Shown: positions 1 through 8,660 of the stretch, in pieces
How positions within the stretch are numbered: the stretch's first letter is position 1
Layout of the letters: every line of letters starts with the position of its first letter
The notes under the pieces: generated by a model
What the model was told of the DNA's origin: nothing
The model's input: the letters and a program-made list of their open reading frames with translations, nothing else
The model's database searches: none
Position numbers and translations under genes: made by a program
Assembly (NCBI GenBank): GCA_007134225.1
Contig: SLLE01000026.1
Coordinates: forward strand, 1-45,217
Length of the DNA: 45,217 nt
DNA from: Tindallia sp.
Lineage (GTDB): Bacteria > Bacillota > Clostridia > Peptostreptococcales > Tindalliaceae
Reading direction: 5' to 3'

Positions 1-215
1 GTCAAGGCACCCCCTGCGACGTTCCCCGCTTAGATGACGTTACGACCCTGAATGGCGGGACATTCAGGCGCAACGAGCTACCCTATACTAGGCAGCTAAC
101 GCGTAATTGTTGTCTGCGTTTATCTTTAGGTGTTCCGTTCTTTTACGTGTACCCGAAACTAAAACACGGCTCGCTTCCGAAAACTCCAAACCCCCGTCGA
201 AACCATTACGCCCCC
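1..215 (-). ncRNA. ssrA: tmRNA (5' part; 3' end lies outside the window)
   Basis: Transfer-messenger RNA that rescues stalled ribosomes together with SmpB. Read on the minus strand, the RNA starts at 215 with GGGGGCGTAATGGTTTCGAC, the conserved tRNA-like 5' acceptor/D-arm segment of tmRNA. A short reading frame follows, ending in TAG at 88-90; the proposed resume codon GCA is at 115-117, giving the tag ADNNYALAA, with the ALAA tail recognised by proteases. The 3' pseudoknots and the TPsiC/acceptor half are beyond position 1. The 5' end lies one base after the smpB stop codon. The 5' end and the tag are secure; the exact resume codon is inferred from the usual tag form. Confidence 0.95.
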
Positions 216-216
216 T

Positions 217-681
217 CTATTGTTTTTGCCGCTCCCTAAGTTCCTTCCGGATCTTACGGTCGGCATCCCGTTTGGCTATGTCCTGCCGTTTGTCGTATTG
301 TGCTTTTCCCCGGGCAACTGCCAACTCTACCTTTACCAGCCCATTTTTCAGGTAAACCCTTAATGGAATCAGGGAATACCCCTTTTGCTGGACATATCCG
401 ATGAGTTTGCGTATTTCCCGTTTGTGCAATAACAACTTTCGGACTCGCAAGGGATCCGTATTGAAAATGTTTCCCTGTTCGTACGGGCTTATATGTACAT
501 TATACAGGAAAACCTCACTATTTTCAACCCGGGCATATCCGTCCTTCAAATTAATTCTACCGCCACGAATTGATTTTACTTCTGTTCCTTTTAACGCAAT
601 TCCGGTTTCATATACTTCTTCGATAAAATAATCATGCCGAGCTTTCCGATTCTGTGCTATCACTTTAACGTTTTCAGGCAT
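217..681 (-). CDS. smpB: SsrA-binding protein SmpB
   Basis: Small basic RNA-binding protein that binds the tRNA-like domain of tmRNA and brings it to stalled ribosomes. The 154 residues have the usual family length. The family signature [11 protein letters not shown] lies near residues 10-20, followed by GTEVKSIR and [10 protein letters not shown], and the C-terminal tail is rich in Lys/Arg ([13 protein letters not shown]), as expected for the tail that enters the mRNA channel. The ATG at 681 is preceded by AAAGGA inside the end of rbsK, and the two genes overlap by 8 nt, so they are probably translated from one transcript. Its partner ssrA follows after a single base. Identification is firm. 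Confidence 0.97.
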   Translation of the reverse strand: MPENVKVIAQNRKARHDYFIEEVYETGIALKGTEVKSIRGGRINLKDGYARVENSEVFLYNVHISPYEQGNIFNTDPLRVRKLLLHKREIRKLIGYVQQKGYSLIPLRVYLKNGLVKVELAVARGKAQYDKRQDIAKRDADRKIRKELRERQKQ

Positions 682-1585
682 TCTGCTTCAGTCCTTTTTT
701 CATCAATTCCAATACTTCTTCTTTAGTGGGCAACGAACTTTGAGCACCAAGCTTTGTAGTGGCCAACGCTCCTGCCGCATTGGCAAAGCTTAGGGCTTCT
801 TTCATTCCTTTCTCTTCCATCAATGCAACCAGCAGAGCTGCATTAAAGGTATCTCCAGCGGCTGTGGTGTCGATGGCTTTCACTCGATAGGGCTTTCCTA
901 CGATGGCTAGTTCATGACTAATGGCCACGGACCCTTCTTCCCCCATCGTGACCACTACTTGCCGCACACCTTTTTTTAATAAAATTCGTGCGCCGGCTTC
1001 TATGTCTTCTGTTCCAGAAAGAAGAGCAAGTTCCGTTTCATTAGGAGTAATCACATCAATCATGGGATAGAGGCTATCCGGTAATTCTTTAGCAGGAGCG
1101 GGGTTCAGTAAAATATTTTTTCCGGATGCTTTCAATCGTAGAATACCGTCTTCCACGGTTTTCATGGGCGTTTCCAACTGGAACATCACCCATTCTGCTT
1201 CCTCCAGCAACTCCAGTTTATCACGAATCCAGATTTCTGTAACGTCAAAGTTAGCGCCGGGGTAAACAATAATGGTGTTATTTCCCTGTTCATCAATGGT
1301 GATCATGGCATTTCCGGAAGGTGTTTCTGTTCGCAGAATTCCTTCAGTATGAATTTTTTCCTGCTTTAACCGTTCCAGAAGCTCATCGCCGAATCCATCT
1401 TTCCCCAGGGCACCGAACATGGTGACATCGGCTCCCAATCTGGAAGCAGCAACAGCCTGATTCGCGCCTTTTCCACCTGGCACTTTCTCATAGTGGTCCG
1501 CCAGTAGTGTCTCACCTTTTTGAGGCAATCGTTGTACCTGTAATACTAGGTCCATGTTAATGCTACCTATTACGGCTATTTTCAT
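674..1585 (-). CDS. rbsK: Ribokinase
   Basis: PfkB-family sugar kinase that phosphorylates D-ribose to ribose 5-phosphate in the cytoplasm. Both family signatures are present: GGKGANQA at residues 37-44 and DTTAAGDTF at 239-247, where the Asp of AAGD (residue 245) is the catalytic base. TPNETE in the middle of the protein also fits ribokinase rather than fructokinase or adenosine kinase. Length (303 aa) is normal. It overlaps the upstream ADP-ribosylglycohydrolase-like gene by 23 nt and smpB by 8 nt. Placed after two nucleoside hydrolases, it would take up the ribose they release; deoxyribose could be a secondary substrate. Confidence 0.93.
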   Translation of the reverse strand: MKIAVIGSINMDLVLQVQRLPQKGETLLADHYEKVPGGKGANQAVAASRLGADVTMFGALGKDGFGDELLERLKQEKIHTEGILRTETPSGNAMITIDEQGNNTIIVYPGANFDVTEIWIRDKLELLEEAEWVMFQLETPMKTVEDGILRLKASGKNILLNPAPAKELPDSLYPMIDVITPNETELALLSGTEDIEAGARILLKKGVRQVVVTMGEEGSVAISHELAIVGKPYRVKAIDTTAAGDTFNAALLVALMEEKGMKEALSFANAAGALATTKLGAQSSLPTKEEVLELMKKGLKQNA

Positions 1586-2984
1586 TGAGCTGTTCCCCCT
1601 CTTTTGCCCGCTTGATGGATTGAACCGTCCATTCCGTCAAACCGGAAATGGTCATTTTTTTCATGCCACGGACATACGTATCCAGATCATCTCCGATGGG
1701 TTTTTTCCACTTATCGTCAATGCCTTCAGACTCGAGAACGATTCCCAGGACAGTTGCAACCTGAGCCGCATTGCAATCAACATCCTGACCTGCCAGGGCA
1801 ATGATTTCCATTGTTTCATTAAAATTCCCATTCCCATACCACAGGGCGATGACTTCTGCTGCTGCGTTGGGATAAGCATGAATCCAGTTGTATCGGGCAT
1901 ATTTTTCTTCACAGATTCTCCATGCGTCCAACCACTTATGATGCTGTTGACATTGATGCAGAGCGAAGGTTATCACTTGATAATATTCACTTGTTTCAGG
2001 GATCAGGTCTATGCTTTGAATAAGTATTTTTCGAACATTTTTTTCACCAAAAGCCATGGATACCATCATCGCATTAAAAACTTCACCGATAATGCCATTA
2101 TTATAGTGGGAAATGGACCCGTCCATCCAGGCTAATCTGGCTGCTTCTTTCGGATTTCCTGGAGCCACCATGCCGCATATGGCGCCTCGCATTTGTGCGC
2201 CTATCCATTCATAAAAAGGATTGCTGCGGATCCCGCTTTCAGGCGGATAAATTCCCAGTTTCAAATTCCGAAGTGCAATGTCTTCTGCCGACCAGCCAAA
2301 GGGAATAAGCGCCACCCATTCATCGGCGATATCTGCTGCCGTGATTTCATATCCTTTTTCTGAAAAAGCCTTTAAAAATGCTAGCTCATAGGTAATGTCG
2401 TCATTAAAGGTGTTGGGTTTGCGCAAGTAATTTTTTACTTCTCCAAAGGTTTTCAGCAGTTGATCTGTGGTGTATCCTTCCATTGCAGTACCAATTGCCC
2501 CAGCAATAATTTGCGCCAACCAGCCTGCATGGATTTTATCTATGAAAGAATTGTCTTCGATATCTACAGCGTATGCTTTCGGAAATGATACGCAGTCCGC
2601 ATACTGTTCCCAACTCTGAAATTCTTCATAGCTCCAATAAGGATCTTTCCTATTTTGGGGTGCCTGAAACAACTCTCGAAAAATACGGGCAGTGATACGG
2701 TGGAGGGATTCCATATCTTCCGCTTTCCATGCTTTTAATCCTGGATCTATCCAGGATTCGGCGGCGGTAACATCCAGTCCACGATTCTCCATGTCCTGCA
2801 TAGCTGCGATAATCAATCGTTCCGGTGCGCCGGAACCAGGCACTTCACTATACCACCACATTTTTAACCGTTGATCTTCCATCTCTTCAACCTGTTTAAT
2901 GGTATTCCATGTTTGTTCTTCCTCTGAGAGCAGCCTGGGAATAGCATTTTTCATCAGGTTAATTTCCATTTGACGAGCTTTCAT
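1563..2984 (-). CDS. ADP-ribosylglycohydrolase-family protein
   Basis: 473-aa protein with an N-terminal extension of about 150 residues followed by an ADP-ribosylglycohydrolase (ARH/DraG-like) fold region. The two Asp-containing metal-binding segments are recognisable but altered: NDDIT at 194-198 in place of the usual TDDT, and GQDVDCNA at 399-406 in place of G-x-D-x-D-T. Family members remove ADP-ribose from proteins or small molecules with help of two Mg ions. The AGGAGG eight bases before ATG at 2984 fixes the start. It sits between nucleoside hydrolases and ribokinase, so hydrolysis of an N- or O-ribosyl small molecule is an attractive role, but this is inference. The true substrate cannot be read from sequence. 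Confidence 0.8.
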   Translation of the reverse strand: MKARQMEINLMKNAIPRLLSEEEQTWNTIKQVEEMEDQRLKMWWYSEVPGSGAPERLIIAAMQDMENRGLDVTAAESWIDPGLKAWKAEDMESLHRITARIFRELFQAPQNRKDPYWSYEEFQSWEQYADCVSFPKAYAVDIEDNSFIDKIHAGWLAQIIAGAIGTAMEGYTTDQLLKTFGEVKNYLRKPNTFNDDITYELAFLKAFSEKGYEITAADIADEWVALIPFGWSAEDIALRNLKLGIYPPESGIRSNPFYEWIGAQMRGAICGMVAPGNPKEAARLAWMDGSISHYNNGIIGEVFNAMMVSMAFGEKNVRKILIQSIDLIPETSEYYQVITFALHQCQQHHKWLDAWRICEEKYARYNWIHAYPNAAAEVIALWYGNGNFNETMEIIALAGQDVDCNAAQVATVLGIVLESEGIDDKWKKPIGDDLDTYVRGMKKMTISGLTEWTVQSIKRAKEGEQLNENSRNR

Positions 2985-3051
2985 TGAACCAGCCTCCTAT
3001 CTAAGATGTTAGAAAGCAAGTTGGGCTTTGCCTTTTCTAGCCATTAAATCT

Positions 3052-3999
3052 TTAACATCGGAAGCCTCCACTTTCATAACGTTTCATCAGCTCTTTCACC
3101 AATTCCACAAATCCTTCCCGGTTGATTTCCAGGGCTACCTGTGCGTTTGGTTCTCGGCCCGTAACCCGAAGAGTATCTACCACGGTTTTGCCAGTGGTGT
3201 GTTCTCCTTTCGTTTCTACGGTGACAAAATAGTCTTTTGTTTGGATCAGCGTCGGATCGATGACGGCTGCGATGGCAGAAGGATCATGCATAATGGCTCC
3301 TTCAAATCCAAACCGCGTCGCAAACGCATGGATGTGATGCATCATTTCCTGTGCCAGCCATATGCCATTTTTTTCCGTTGGACTCCCCATGGCATTAATT
3401 TCAGCTGCGCTGAGCCATGCCTGATGGGTACAATCCAGGCCTACCATCGTGATAGGAATGCCAGATTCAAAAACCATTTTGGCTGCCTCCGGATCTGCAT
3501 AAATATTGTACTCCGCTGCAGGCGTATCATTACCATACCCAACGGCTCCACCCATCATGGTAATCTGTGAAATTCCATCCTTTAATTTCGGATATTTCAT
3601 CAATGCAATAGCAACGTTGCTCAATGGCCCCAGTGTAATCAGGTGGATTTTTTCATTTTTTATGACGCTTAGTTCGTAAAACAAATCCCAGGCTTTTGTT
3701 TCAAGATAGTCGATTTTAGGTTCCGGTAATACCACATGTGCCATGCCGGTCTCGCCATGAACGTGACCTGCTGTTACCAACGGTCTCATGATGGGATTTT
3801 CTGCACCTCTAGCCACAGGCACCTGTTTATCCAAAAAAGAAACAATCTTTAATCCGTTCACGGCTGTTTTTTCAGCCGTCTGATTGCCGGCAACAGTAGT
3901 AATGGCTTTTACATCTAAATGATCTGAAGCTAAAGCCATGGTTAAGGCAATGGTATCATCCGTGCCTGGATCACAGTCTATGATAACGGGTATCTTCAT
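3052..3999 (-). CDS. Inosine-uridine preferring nucleoside hydrolase (copy 1)
   Basis: IunH/RihA-type N-ribohydrolase that cleaves nucleosides to base plus ribose. The calcium-binding motif DCDPGTDD occurs at residues 8-15, and the family segments LGPLSNVA, MMGGAV and AEYNIYADPEAA follow in the normal order. Length 315 aa is typical. ATG at 3999 is preceded by AGGAGG. It lies 40 nt after a second, clearly related hydrolase gene, giving two adjacent paralogues that probably differ in base preference (purine, pyrimidine or modified nucleosides). The 67-nt gap to the next gene holds no convincing ORF. Class assignment is secure; the preferred substrate is not. Confidence 0.93.
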   Translation of the reverse strand: MKIPVIIDCDPGTDDTIALTMALASDHLDVKAITTVAGNQTAEKTAVNGLKIVSFLDKQVPVARGAENPIMRPLVTAGHVHGETGMAHVVLPEPKIDYLETKAWDLFYELSVIKNEKIHLITLGPLSNVAIALMKYPKLKDGISQITMMGGAVGYGNDTPAAEYNIYADPEAAKMVFESGIPITMVGLDCTHQAWLSAAEINAMGSPTEKNGIWLAQEMMHHIHAFATRFGFEGAIMHDPSAIAAVIDPTLIQTKDYFVTVETKGEHTTGKTVVDTLRVTGREPNAQVALEINREGFVELVKELMKRYESGGFRC

Positions 4000-4039
4000 T
4001 TAGCAATCCTCCTCTTCAGATGTGCTTCTACGCCAAACC

Positions 4040-4969
4040 TCAGTCGTATTTTTTAAAGCTGTCCATAAGCAATTGAATAAAGGCTTTCCGTTCCAGATCA
4101 TACACCACATCGGTATTGGGATCTTTGCCGGTAACACCACGATAATCCACTACGGTGGCACCACTGGTGAACTCACCTTTGGTCTCTATATCCACATGCA
4201 GATGTTTGGAGGTGAAAAGTTCCGGCTTTATGAGCCAGGCAACGGCGCAGGGATCGTGAAGCGGGCTTCCTTCAAAACCCAATTTTTTATGGAACTTCGC
4301 AAAGAAATCCAGCAGTTCTGCCACCATAACAGAAACTTTTCCACCCTGGGAACGAATTGCTTCGATTTCATCGTCATAGATTTGGGCCTTATGAGTTACA
4401 TCCAGACCGCACATGGTAATGGGGATGCCGCTTTGGAAAACCAAATCCGCCGCTTCCGGATCCACCAAAATATTAAATTCAGCTGCTGGTGTCCAGTTGC
4501 CACCTACCGCAGACCCACCCATAAGAGAAATTCGTTCAATACGGTCTTTCGATTCCGGTATGGTTAAAAGCAGCGTAGCAATGTTTGTTAGTGGTCCGGT
4601 GGGAACCAGTGTTATTTTTTCTTCACTGGACATAATCACTTTTTCCATTAATTCAATAGCGCTTTTGCCAAAACTGGCGAAGGATGGTTCCGGCAGTTCC
4701 GGACCTTCCAGACCACTTTCTCCATGAACTTCCGGAGCAATTTGAAGCTCCCGTATTAAAGGATGACTGGCACCCGGTGCTACCGGGACATCTGTAATGC
4801 CGGCATAACTGAGCACCCGCATGGCATTGTTTAACGTTTTATCGCTGGTTTGATTGCCACCTACGGTTGTGACAGCCTTCACGTCAAGTTCGTCACTGGC
4901 AAAAGCCAGTAAAAGAGCCAGAGCATCATCGTGCCCCGGATCGCAGTCCATGATAATTGGTTTTTTCAT
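4040..4969 (-). CDS. Inosine-uridine preferring nucleoside hydrolase (copy 2)
   Basis: Second IunH-type ribonucleoside hydrolase, 309 aa, with DCDPGHDD at residues 8-15 and the downstream metal/ribose-binding segments GPLTNIA, LMGGSAV and AEFNILVDPEAA. It shares the same architecture as the gene that follows it, consistent with an old tandem duplication. Its ATG overlaps the stop codon of the upstream permease by 4 nt (ATGA), with GGAGG just before, so translation is coupled to the transporter. This directly links uptake and cleavage of nucleosides in the cytoplasm. Confidence 0.93.
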   Translation of the reverse strand: MKKPIIMDCDPGHDDALALLLAFASDELDVKAVTTVGGNQTSDKTLNNAMRVLSYAGITDVPVAPGASHPLIRELQIAPEVHGESGLEGPELPEPSFASFGKSAIELMEKVIMSSEEKITLVPTGPLTNIATLLLTIPESKDRIERISLMGGSAVGGNWTPAAEFNILVDPEAADLVFQSGIPITMCGLDVTHKAQIYDDEIEAIRSQGGKVSVMVAELLDFFAKFHKKLGFEGSPLHDPCAVAWLIKPELFTSKHLHVDIETKGEFTSGATVVDYRGVTGKDPNTDVVYDLERKAFIQLLMDSFKKYD

Positions 4970-5901
4970 ACTCGATCCTCCATTTTATGTCTTTTTGTTG
5001 CATTAGATTGTCTCACAGCGTATATAATCAAACCGATAATAGTGACAAGATAAGGCAACATTTGAACAAACTCTGATGGGATTCGAAAACGCTGCAATGA
5101 AGTGGAAAGAGCATCGGCAGCTCCAAAGAGAAGAGATGCCAGCAACACTCCCAAAGGTCTTCCCATGCCTAACGCCTCTGCTGCCAGGGCAATAAAGCCA
5201 CGACCTGCGGTCATATCCGTTGAAAACCTCGATACATATCCCATGGACATGTAGGCGCCGCCAAAACCTGCAAAAGCACCACTCATAATCAAGGAAATGT
5301 ACTGTACTTTCCGAACGCTTATTCCGACAGATTCTGCGGCATGAGAATTTTCTCCAACGGCACGGATCCTAAGACCCAGCGGAGTTTTATACAGCAAAAT
5401 ATATACCAGTACTACAGAAAGCAGAGAAACATAGGTTAACACATTGTGATTGGAAAAAATACCTCCTAACACTGGAATTCTGTCAATAATTGGAATAATA
5501 ATCCTTGGCAGCATCTGGCTGTTAATGGAGGAGGAAATCCCCCGGTCACCGGAAATGACAAACAGTGCGAAAATGGTTCCTCCGGAAGCCATCAGATTGA
5601 TGGCGATGGCTGCCAGAATAATGTTTGTTTTAAGGTTCAACGCAAAATAAGCTAACACCAAACCTAAAAGCATTCCAATCAAAACAGCTGCAATTAAGCC
5701 GGCCAGAGCACTCCCGGTATAACCACTGATAACAACACCGGTAAGGGCAGCTGTCAACATCGTTCCTTCCATGCTAATATTAACAACGCCCGCCTTGATG
5801 GAAATCATAGCGCCGAGGGTTGCAAAAAGAATGGGGGTTGTAACTCTCAGTACGGAATATCCAAAGGTTGTAGAAAAAATTAAATCAAAAAGACTACCCA
5901 T
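4966..5901 (-). CDS. Nucleoside ABC transporter permease (NupQ/YufQ-like)
   Basis: Membrane subunit of a BMP-type nucleoside importer, 311 aa. The sequence is a run of hydrophobic segments (about 8-10 predicted) with the BPD_transp_2-family region around LRIRAVGENSHAAESVGISV, the cytoplasmic loop that contacts the ATPase. N-terminal IKAGVVNISMEGTML is typical of the smaller of the two BMP-system permeases. It overlaps the partner permease by 8 nt and the nucleoside hydrolase by 4 nt. B. subtilis NupNOPQ and streptococcal RnsABCD are the closest described systems by gene order and protein type. Confidence 0.9.
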   Translation of the reverse strand: MGSLFDLIFSTTFGYSVLRVTTPILFATLGAMISIKAGVVNISMEGTMLTAALTGVVISGYTGSALAGLIAAVLIGMLLGLVLAYFALNLKTNIILAAIAINLMASGGTIFALFVISGDRGISSSINSQMLPRIIIPIIDRIPVLGGIFSNHNVLTYVSLLSVVLVYILLYKTPLGLRIRAVGENSHAAESVGISVRKVQYISLIMSGAFAGFGGAYMSMGYVSRFSTDMTAGRGFIALAAEALGMGRPLGVLLASLLFGAADALSTSLQRFRIPSEFVQMLPYLVTIIGLIIYAVRQSNATKRHKMEDRV

Positions 5902-6973
5902 TATTCAACCCTCCATTCTTCAATTCTTCCAGCTTCATTTGTTCCCTGACAACCACGCGATGCTTCCATCCCGCCAGCAAACGTTCTGCTGTTACAAGCA
6001 CGATCATGATCCCCTGAATGATGGCCACTACTTCACTGGGAACGTCAGAAAAACGCGCCATCACATCGGCGCCGATTCGAAGGTACCCCAGAAAAATGGC
6101 AAAAATCGGAATCAGCAGTGGATTATTTCTCGCCATGATGGCTACAATAACGCCGTCCCATCCATATCCTGGTGACTGGAACCAGGAAAACCTACTATAC
6201 ATACCAAGCAATTCTACTGCACCGCCAATCCCAGCTAAAAATCCACCTATGATCTGAGAATAGATGATAACGGCTGTTGTATTAATACCAGAGTATTCAG
6301 CGAACTTAATATTTTGGCCAGTCATTCTAATTGCATATCCCCAACGTGTTCTAAAGAGGAAGAGATAGACAAGAACAACGAACAATAATGCAATGATGAA
6401 CCCGAAATGAAGTCGTGTGCCAGGAAGAATTCTAAAGAGGCGTGCGTCTGGATTTAATCGATAGGAAGCCATGGCTCCAGCCATTTCATCACGAAAATAA
6501 TTGTTGATGAGAAAAATACCAAACCAAAACAGGATAAAGTTTAGCATCAAAGAAGACACCAGTTCACTGGCGTTAAGTTTTGCTTTCAATACAGCAGGTA
6601 CAGTACTTCCCAAACCACCGGCAATGCCACCGGCAAGAATCGCGAAAAACGGCAGCACTACTGGAGGCATTTCAAAAGTAATGGCAACCGCGGTCGCTCC
6701 AACGGCACCAATAAAAAAACCACCTTCTGCTCCAAGGTTAAACTGCTTTGCCGTGAACATCATCGACATAGCCAGACCGGTAAAAATAAAGGGAACGGTC
6801 ATTTCCAAAATATTACCAATGTAACGCATGGTGGTCAAAGGTGCGACGATAAAGTGATAAAGTGCAAAACCCGGGTCTTCACTGACGGAAAAAATAATGA
6901 TCAAGGCCAGTAAAAAGGCAGCGCCGATGGCTACAATCGTTCTGGCTGTTTCAAAAAATATTCTCCTAACCAC
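5894..6973 (-). CDS. Nucleoside ABC transporter permease (NupP/YufP-like)
   Basis: Larger membrane permease of the same importer, 359 aa, with multiple hydrophobic segments, the FNLGAEGGFFIGAVGA segment near the third helix and the coupling-loop sequence GYAIRMTGQNIKFAEYSGI. The basic N-terminus (MVRRIFFETAR) is compatible with an inside-oriented start. It forms a heterodimer with the 4966-5901 product. It overlaps the ATPase gene by 8 nt and the second permease by 8 nt, so all transporter subunits are tightly coupled. Confidence 0.9.
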   Translation of the reverse strand: MVRRIFFETARTIVAIGAAFLLALIIIFSVSEDPGFALYHFIVAPLTTMRYIGNILEMTVPFIFTGLAMSMMFTAKQFNLGAEGGFFIGAVGATAVAITFEMPPVVLPFFAILAGGIAGGLGSTVPAVLKAKLNASELVSSLMLNFILFWFGIFLINNYFRDEMAGAMASYRLNPDARLFRILPGTRLHFGFIIALLFVVLVYLFLFRTRWGYAIRMTGQNIKFAEYSGINTTAVIIYSQIIGGFLAGIGGAVELLGMYSRFSWFQSPGYGWDGVIVAIMARNNPLLIPIFAIFLGYLRIGADVMARFSDVPSEVVAIIQGIMIVLVTAERLLAGWKHRVVVREQMKLEELKNGGLNNG

Positions 6974-8519
6974 TCATCACACCTCCCAATTCTTTTTCCG
7001 ACATTCTTTTAAGGCCCAGCATATACAAGCCCAGCTCCATTTCAGTGACTACCGAAGCATCTTGAAAATAAGCCACTATTTCACCCTCATACATGACCAT
7101 GAGACTGTCGCTGAGCTCCAGCACTTCATTCAAATCTGCAGAAACTAATAAAACAGCTGTTCCTTTGTCTCTCAGTTTCACCAACTGCTTACGAATAAAC
7201 TCTGTTGAGCCTACGTCAATGCCACGGGTTGGCTGATTAGCGATAATCAATTCCGGCTCAGAGGAAAACTCTCTGGCAACAACCACTTTTTGTATATTTC
7301 CACCGGAAAGCATGCGTACCTGCTGTTTTTCAGAGGCGCATCTGATGCTGTAATCCGCGACCAATTGCTTGGCTAATTCTGTAAGCTTTTTCACGTTCAT
7401 CAAAAGTCTGATATTGTATTTTTTTTCATCAAAACGATCAGAAATCAAGTTTTCTTCAATGCTTCCATCACCAGAAACTCCATAGATCATTCGATCCTCA
7501 GGGATATGAGACACTTTCATGTCCCTAACTTCTTTAACAGAGAGCTCCGTGGTTTCTTTTCCATGAATTAATATATGTCCGCCAGAGGCCTTCTTCATGC
7601 CTGTCAACAGATCTACCAACTCACCCTGACCGTTTCCTTCCACTCCTGCAATGCCCAAAATTTGACCTGTTTTTATGTCCATGTCAATTTTTTTGACCAC
7701 CGGAGTGTCTGCATCACTATAATACGATAATTGATTCGTTTTTAAAACGGTTTTGCCAGGCTTAGCCGGTTCTTTCTCCACTTTTAACAACACGTCCCGG
7801 CCAACCATAAGCCTGGATATTTCCTGTTCACTGGTATTTTTAGTGTCATGAACTCCCATGCTTCGACCATTTCTAAGTATGGTCAATCGATCGGTGATTT
7901 GTTTCACTTCCTTTAATTTGTGGGAAATAAAAATGATGGTAAAACCCTGATTCTTAAGGTTAATTAACTCCTCAAACAATTCCTTGGTTTCCTGGGGTGT
8001 TAAAACAGCTGTCGGCTCATCCAAAATCAAAATTTCAGCACCTCGAACCAGCGCCTTCAGGATTTCAATTTTCTGTTTTTTGCCTACAGCCAAGGTATCC
8101 ACTACTGCTTTTGGGTCAATGGACAAATTGTATTTTTTCGAAACTTCATCCGTCATTTGAACTGCTTTTTTGTAATCAAAAAAAAAGTTATTTCTTTTAG
8201 GTTCAATACCCATAACCAGGTTTTCGGCAACTGTCAGGCTTGGGACCAGCATAAAATGCTGATGCACCATTCCGATCCCATAACGTATGGCTGCGCTGGG
8301 AGAAGAAATGTTGATGGTTTCTCCTTTTAACTTTATTTCTCCCTCTTCTGGCTGTTCCATCCCAAAAAGTATTTTCATCAACGTTGATTTGCCGGCACCA
8401 TTTTCTCCCACGATGGCATGGATTTCGCCTTTTCGGACGGAAAAATCTACGTTCTTATTGGCAACAATACCATTGGGATAAACTTTCGTAATGCTTTCCA
8501 TTCTTAGAATTTCTTCCAT
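6966..8519 (-). CDS. Nucleoside ABC transporter, tandem ATP-binding protein (NupO/YufO-like)
   Basis: Cytoplasmic ATPase with two fused ABC domains. The first carries Walker A GENGAGKST and the Walker B region LILDEPTAVLT; the second has GVEGNGQGE, the shortened P-loop usual in ribose/nucleoside importers, then LSGGNIQKVVVAREF. I chose ATG at 8519 (517 aa; MEEILRMESITKVYP), which matches the usual family N-terminus. GGAGGTG lies rather far upstream (about 12-14 nt). The longer reading frame from 8558 would start inside a hairpin loop and adds unusual residues. It is separated from the lipoprotein gene by two hairpins, suggesting lower expression than the binding protein. Confidence 0.92.
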   Translation of the reverse strand: MEEILRMESITKVYPNGIVANKNVDFSVRKGEIHAIVGENGAGKSTLMKILFGMEQPEEGEIKLKGETINISSPSAAIRYGIGMVHQHFMLVPSLTVAENLVMGIEPKRNNFFFDYKKAVQMTDEVSKKYNLSIDPKAVVDTLAVGKKQKIEILKALVRGAEILILDEPTAVLTPQETKELFEELINLKNQGFTIIFISHKLKEVKQITDRLTILRNGRSMGVHDTKNTSEQEISRLMVGRDVLLKVEKEPAKPGKTVLKTNQLSYYSDADTPVVKKIDMDIKTGQILGIAGVEGNGQGELVDLLTGMKKASGGHILIHGKETTELSVKEVRDMKVSHIPEDRMIYGVSGDGSIEENLISDRFDEKKYNIRLLMNVKKLTELAKQLVADYSIRCASEKQQVRMLSGGNIQKVVVAREFSSEPELIIANQPTRGIDVGSTEFIRKQLVKLRDKGTAVLLVSADLNEVLELSDSLMVMYEGEIVAYFQDASVVTEMELGLYMLGLKRMSEKELGGVMSG

Positions 8520-8545
8520 TGCTTCAAGATACACCTCCATCCTTA

Positions 8546-8573
8546 AAACTCCCGTCATAATTGGCGGGAGTTT
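8546..8573 (-). other. Intergenic hairpin just before the transporter ATPase gene
   Basis: A 9-bp perfect inverted repeat AAACTCCCG / CGGGAGTTT with a 10-nt loop ends about 26 nt before the ATPase start and next to its ribosome binding region. In the minus-strand transcript no U-run follows, so it is not a classic terminator; it may stabilise the 5' end of a processed mRNA or influence ribosome access. Confidence 0.6.
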
Positions 8574-8593
8574 CTATTAACAGTATGTAAAAC

Positions 8594-8628
8594 AGAGGAC
8601 AGGCAGAACGCGTTCCGGCCTGTCCTCT
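8594..8628 (-). terminator. Strong hairpin after the BMP lipoprotein gene (terminator/attenuator)
   Basis: Stem AGAGGACAGGC / GCCTGTCCTCT (11 bp) closes a loop that itself contains the palindrome GAACGCGTTC. It begins 33 nt after the lipoprotein stop. On the minus strand a short GTTTTAC follows, a weak U-run that fits partial termination, so the binding protein could be made in excess over the membrane subunits. Confidence 0.65.
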
Positions 8629-8660
8629 TTCTTTAACATGCAGACTCAGTCATGGTTTTA

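Noticed and set aside
1554-2135. 193-codon plus-strand ORF opposite the ADP-ribosylglycohydrolase gene
   Set aside because: Antisense shadow of a well-supported gene; composition is not protein-like, with no ribosome binding site or recognisable family.
2985-3051. 11-codon ORF in the gap between the nucleoside hydrolase and the ADP-ribosylglycohydrolase gene
   Set aside because: Too short, no ribosome binding site; probably chance.
3028-4567. Long plus-strand ORFs of about 180 codons (3028-3570 and 4022-4567) opposite the nucleoside hydrolase genes
   Set aside because: Antisense to conserved hydrolases; they arise from codon bias of the real frames and have unrelated, Cys/His-rich translations.
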